From Firmicutes bacterium HGW-Firmicutes-10 (GTDB lineage Bacteria; Bacillota_I; Bacilli_A; Erysipelotrichales; Erysipelotrichaceae): a DNA stretch of 8,373 nucleotides. The translations under genes were made by a program, and so were the position numbers. Position 1 is the stretch's first letter. Each line of letters opens with the position of its first letter. The DNA is taken from the NCBI GenBank assembly GCA_002841605.1, contig PHAF01000084.1, positions 1 to 8,373 on the forward strand, read 5' to 3'. Under the pieces are notes generated by a model. It had not been told where the DNA came from, made no database searches, and worked only from the letters and a program-made list of their open reading frames with translations. Below are positions 5,223 to 8,373 of the stretch, piece after piece.

Positions 5223-7187
5223 CTATGGTATTATCTCAAGCCGACTTTTGAAATAGTTGGTTTTATAAATTTCTTCACTTACCGCAAACTGATTTCTCAC
5301 AAACTGATTGATTTGTGCAATCTCTTCATCGGTATATGTATAATCTTCGTAATACGGGGTGAATTTTCCTTTTGGGGCTGAATACTCGCCTAGAGCCGTT
5401 TTCCAGCTGCCATTTGGGAAAATAACAACATTTCTAGTAGTGCTAAACAAATCGATACCCATATATAATCTTGGATCAAAATCCAAATCGAACAAATTGG
5501 CAATGGTCGGAGCCAAATCCATGGTAGAACCGGGCATGCTGTGAACTGCCGGAGTCAGTTTCGGGTTGTAAATAAACATCGGTGATAAATCAATATTCAA
5601 TCCTTTGCGACGATCGACTTGTTGAGTGGCGTCCATAAAATAACTTGCATTCATTCGCAACGGATGGTGATCGGCAAAGAAAATCAATACAGTATCATCG
5701 AGTTCGCCTGCTTCATCCAATGTTCTGATCATCAGCTCAACGGCTTTATCAAAGTCAATGGCCTTGGAAATATATCGCTGAATCTCGATCGGATAATTCG
5801 GATAAACAGCCTTGACTTCATCGAGGTAGCGGTTGCCCAATGTGCTGTTGATATCATAAGGCAGATGCATCGCTGCAGTAATAATGAACGACATAAATGG
5901 TTTTTCTTGTTTTAGAATCAGTTTTAACGATTCTTCAAAGAGATTGATATCACTTGGCCAGCCCAGTAAAGTCTTGATGGCTAAATGACTGTCATTATAG
6001 AACATGCTGGAACCATAATTCAAATGAAGTTCACTGCGCGGATAGAATTTATCCGAATAGCTGTGATAGGAATTGGTAGAATATCCGGCATTTTTAAACA
6101 GATTCATCAGTGCCGGCGAAAAATCATTGCGGTAATAGGAGTTCGGTGTACATACGGTCGTGCTGGGAACCAGTGAGACCATGGACATAAACTCACTCTC
6201 ACCGGTAGCACAAGAGTTGTTTGGAGCATAATAATTATCGAAGTACCAGCCCTCTTTTGTCAATCGGTATAAGGTTGGTGTCAGTTTTTCATCAATAGCT
6301 ACTAAGTCCATCGCTTCAACCATGACATAAATCAGATTTTTGCCTTCAAACACTCCAGTAAAATCATTTTTGGGAGTAACTGTCTTGTTTAGAAGATACT
6401 CATCGATCTTCTTGATTCGAGCATTGGATTCCGCATTCATCAGAGATTCCCATAATTCCGTTTTGGTTTTTCGGCTCTTATCGTCGACAGGTTTTGTGCC
6501 CGGATCAGGATCGATGATGATATCATCTTCAATATCTTTAAAAATCAAAGTCATATCCCGCCACATAAACGTTCCCAATCCGATTTCGGTCATAGCCAAC
6601 TCAGGCAACACCGGACTTTGATAAAGGTTATAGGCCTTATGAAGTGCTGTTTCATTGTTGAACATATAAAGAGAACCCATGGCGATGAAGTGAATTACGA
6701 TTGTGAAGATCGCTGTCGCCACCCAAATGGGCCAATGTGGTTTGCGCTTAGGAATTACAAAGAGTTTCGTAATGATCATTAATGTAAGCAATACGACGGG
6801 GATCAAGACCAGAAAATAGGAAGGTTTCAGATACTTCAAGAAGTCACCCGCATAATCTGCGACGCCACCGATCGTATTTTTGATGATCGACCACGAAAAA
6901 TAGTTACCCATATAATTCTTTAATCCGAGTTGAGCCAGTGAATATATGGAGAAAAACCAGACCACGGCAAGCAAGACCAGATTTGCCAGTTTCTCGGACA
7001 AATAGGAAAGCAGAACGCTCATGATCAAGGCGGAAACAGTTGTAAACAGTATTAAACGGACAACTCCGAAACTCAAAAATGGTTGCTTGCTCAGCATCCT
7101 GAACAAAACTTCAATCAGGAAGAACGATATAAAACTCGTTATAAAAATTATAATCATACGCCAATTGCGTTTAAAAACTCTGTTCAT
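5223..7187 (-). CDS. LTA synthase family protein (polytopic sulfatase-fold phosphoglycerol transferase)
   Basis: This 654-residue protein has five likely N-terminal membrane helices (about 12-30, 43-62, 68-85, 122-142, 153-175), an acidic linker (218-245) and an extracellular sulfatase/alkaline-phosphatase-fold domain (about 284-590). Family landmarks are E291 in VMVEAMD (metal), T328 in CATGESEF (equivalent to the S. aureus LtaS nucleophile T300), H441 in AAMHLPY, and D506-H507 in FFADHHP (metal). LtaS enzymes transfer glycerol phosphate from phosphatidylglycerol to build lipoteichoic acid; some homologues are primases or modify other polymers, so the exact substrate is open. No AxA signal-peptidase site is obvious after helix 5. 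The ATG at 7185-7187 has AAGGTGAT just upstream. It lies 66 nt after the ApbE-type gene on the same strand with no terminator between, so cotranscription is likely. All visible catalytic residues are present. Confidence 0.93.
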   Translation of the reverse strand: MNRVFKRNWRMIIIFITSFISFFLIEVLFRMLSKQPFLSFGVVRLILFTTVSALIMSVLLSYLSEKLANLVLLAVVWFFSIYSLAQLGLKNYMGNYFSWSIIKNTIGGVADYAGDFLKYLKPSYFLVLIPVVLLTLMIITKLFVIPKRKPHWPIWVATAIFTIVIHFIAMGSLYMFNNETALHKAYNLYQSPVLPELAMTEIGLGTFMWRDMTLIFKDIEDDIIIDPDPGTKPVDDKSRKTKTELWESLMNAESNARIKKIDEYLLNKTVTPKNDFTGVFEGKNLIYVMVEAMDLVAIDEKLTPTLYRLTKEGWYFDNYYAPNNSCATGESEFMSMVSLVPSTTVCTPNSYYRNDFSPALMNLFKNAGYSTNSYHSYSDKFYPRSELHLNYGSSMFYNDSHLAIKTLLGWPSDINLFEESLKLILKQEKPFMSFIITAAMHLPYDINSTLGNRYLDEVKAVYPNYPIEIQRYISKAIDFDKAVELMIRTLDEAGELDDTVLIFFADHHPLRMNASYFMDATQQVDRRKGLNIDLSPMFIYNPKLTPAVHSMPGSTMDLAPTIANLFDLDFDPRLYMGIDLFSTTRNVVIFPNGSWKTALGEYSAPKGKFTPYYEDYTYTDEEIAQINQFVRNQFAVSEEIYKTNYFKSRLEIIP

Positions 7188-7253
7188 TTCATCACCTTCA
7201 TTACTTAATCATTGTAGTCCTAAAAAAGTCAAATTTCTATTAAAACATATTTA

Positions 7254-8373
7254 TTATGCGAAAATTCGTGAGTAAGTTACTAAACTTGGGGAAATCACGA
7301 GGTAATATCCACCGCTTTTCACGGCATTGACACCTTGGGGAACTTGATTTTCTTCAAAGACCCAAAGAGCACCGATCACTTGGTCAGGATACTGCTGTTG
7401 CATTGCCTCGATGACTTTGACACCATCTTCATAACTCAATAAAAATACAGTTGTTGATAAAATATCGGCCAGTCCGGAGTCTTCGCAAACAACGGTCACC
7501 GCCCTAAAGTGTCTGCCGGGCATCAATGTCGTCGGATCAATCAAATGATGGTAGGTTACATTATTTGGTCCAATGAAGTAACGTTGGTAGTCACCAGAGG
7601 TTACAAAAGAGGTTGAGTCAGGCAAGCGGATCGTATCTAAACTTGCGACGCCTCCCATGTCCGGAGACTCGATACCGACAGCCCATGGTTCGTTTTCAGG
7701 TTTTGAGCCGATCGAACGCACATTTCCTCCGGCATTGATGATAGCCATCGTCAATCCCTCGGATTCAAGTTTTCTGGCGACCAGTTCGGTAGCATAACCT
7801 TTGGCTACACCGCCGACATCAATGGATGCGCACACATCCGTTACAAACACCGTGTTCTTTTCTTCGTCGATTTCGACAAATTCCCAACCGGTGCACTTTA
7901 ATTTCTCTTGAAGCAATTCCATCGGTGGTATCTCACCGGGTTTGCCTTCTGAATTGAGGATTTCACCGTCATCACGATAAGCACTCCATACTTTTAAAAC
8001 TGCACCTAAAGTTACATTGAACTGAAAATAACTCTTTTCGTACCATTCTTTGCTTAAAATCAACATATCTATGATGACAGGGTCCACGGTTACAGGCGAG
8101 ATCCCGGCATATTGATTGATCGTGTAAATATTATTGATACCTTCATAAGCATTGTATTTATCAAATAGCTGATGGTAACGGTAGAATTCAGATTTTGCCA
8201 TATCAAAATACATCGAAAACTCTTGTGGGGTCTTCGTGTATGCAATCATTGAAATCAAGGTGTCAAAACCTGCTTCGACCGTTTGGTTGCTGTAGCGCAC
8301 ATATTCATCTTTTGTTACCGGTTTGCAGGCGGTAAACAATAATGTCATCGAGATGACTACTAAGATTTTTTTC
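7254..8373 (-). CDS. apbE: FAD:protein FMN transferase (ApbE family), lipoprotein; start at window edge
   Basis: ApbE transfers FMN from FAD to a threonine of target proteins outside the cytoplasm. Counting from the Met at 8346-8348, family motifs are FNVTLGAVLKVW (110-121), SIDVGGVAKGYA (175-186), INAGGNVRSIG (204-214), HHLIDPTTLMPG (267-278) and the metal-binding ADILSTT (294-300, D295 and T299). That Met is not the true start: the frame stays open upstream to the window edge and encodes KKILVVIS, which with MTLLFTAC makes a classic lipoprotein signal with a lipobox cysteine at residue 8. The final visible base fits the G of an ATG, so probably only two bases are missing. The protein is therefore predicted to be membrane-anchored and extracytoplasmic. 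No FMN-binding target, Rnf or Nqr gene is visible. It probably heads an operon with the LTA-synthase-like gene. Confidence 0.94.
   Translation of the reverse strand, partial: KKILVVISMTLLFTACKPVTKDEYVRYSNQTVEAGFDTLISMIAYTKTPQEFSMYFDMAKSEFYRYHQLFDKYNAYEGINNIYTINQYAGISPVTVDPVIIDMLILSKEWYEKSYFQFNVTLGAVLKVWSAYRDDGEILNSEGKPGEIPPMELLQEKLKCTGWEFVEIDEEKNTVFVTDVCASIDVGGVAKGYATELVARKLESEGLTMAIINAGGNVRSIGSKPENEPWAVGIESPDMGGVASLDTIRLPDSTSFVTSGDYQRYFIGPNNVTYHHLIDPTTLMPGRHFRAVTVVCEDSGLADILSTTVFLLSYEDGVKVIEAMQQQYPDQVIGALWVFEENQVPQGVNAVKSGGYYLVISPSLVTYSRIFA

Noticed and set aside
5157..5381. 74-codon plus-strand frame spanning the AIM24 end and the terminator
   Set aside because: It begins inside the AIM24-family gene, crosses the terminator and runs antisense into the LTA-synthase-like gene, with no Shine-Dalgarno site.
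7188..7253. TTGACT and TACAAT hexamers on the minus strand as a promoter for the LTA-synthase-like gene
   Set aside because: They are only 10 bp apart, far too close for a sigma-70/sigma-A promoter, and no better -35 stands at proper spacing from TACAAT.

Overview
The window looks like chromosomal DNA from a Gram-positive, low-to-moderate GC bacterium (Bacillota). Strong purine-rich Shine-Dalgarno sites, short hairpin-plus-T-tract terminators, a YuiD/YugI/Pgi set, an LTA-synthase-family enzyme and a lipoprotein ApbE all fit. TGA ends two genes and Trp is TGG, so the standard bacterial code applies and a Mycoplasma-type code is excluded. An Erysipelotrichia-like member is my guess for the class, but the sequence alone does not prove it. 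I see no mobile element, CRISPR array, tRNA or rRNA, and no gene-free stretch above 300 bases.

There are four transcription blocks. Block 1 (plus, 1-1972) holds the 3' part of a DUF4956 membrane protein, a terminator, then a membrane-anchored phosphodiester glycosidase (NAGPA family) followed one base later by an unrecognised small four-helix membrane protein. Block 2 (minus, 1995-2698) is a two-gene unit with a YuiD-type divergent PAP2 membrane protein followed by a NifU C-terminal-domain Fe-S protein. Block 3 (plus, 2783-5191) starts from a promoter back to back with that of block 2. It holds an S1-domain RNA-binding protein (YugI/CvfD type) overlapping glucose-6-phosphate isomerase by 8 nt, then, after a terminator and a new promoter, an AIM24/TIGR00266 protein. 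Block 4 (minus, 5223-8373) is an ApbE FAD:protein FMN transferase lipoprotein, cut at its very first codon by the window edge, followed by an LTA-synthase-like enzyme.

The two convergent junctions (about 1973-1996 and 5199-5222) each carry one compact hairpin with A and T tracts on its two sides, apparently serving both directions. Much of the window concerns the cell surface: DUF4956, the NAGPA enzyme and its partner, YuiD, LTA synthase and ApbE all act in or outside the membrane. Pgi, NifU and the S1 protein are housekeeping genes. I found no clearly new system. The least explained parts are the NAGPA enzyme with an altered signature motif and the orphan membrane protein coupled to it.
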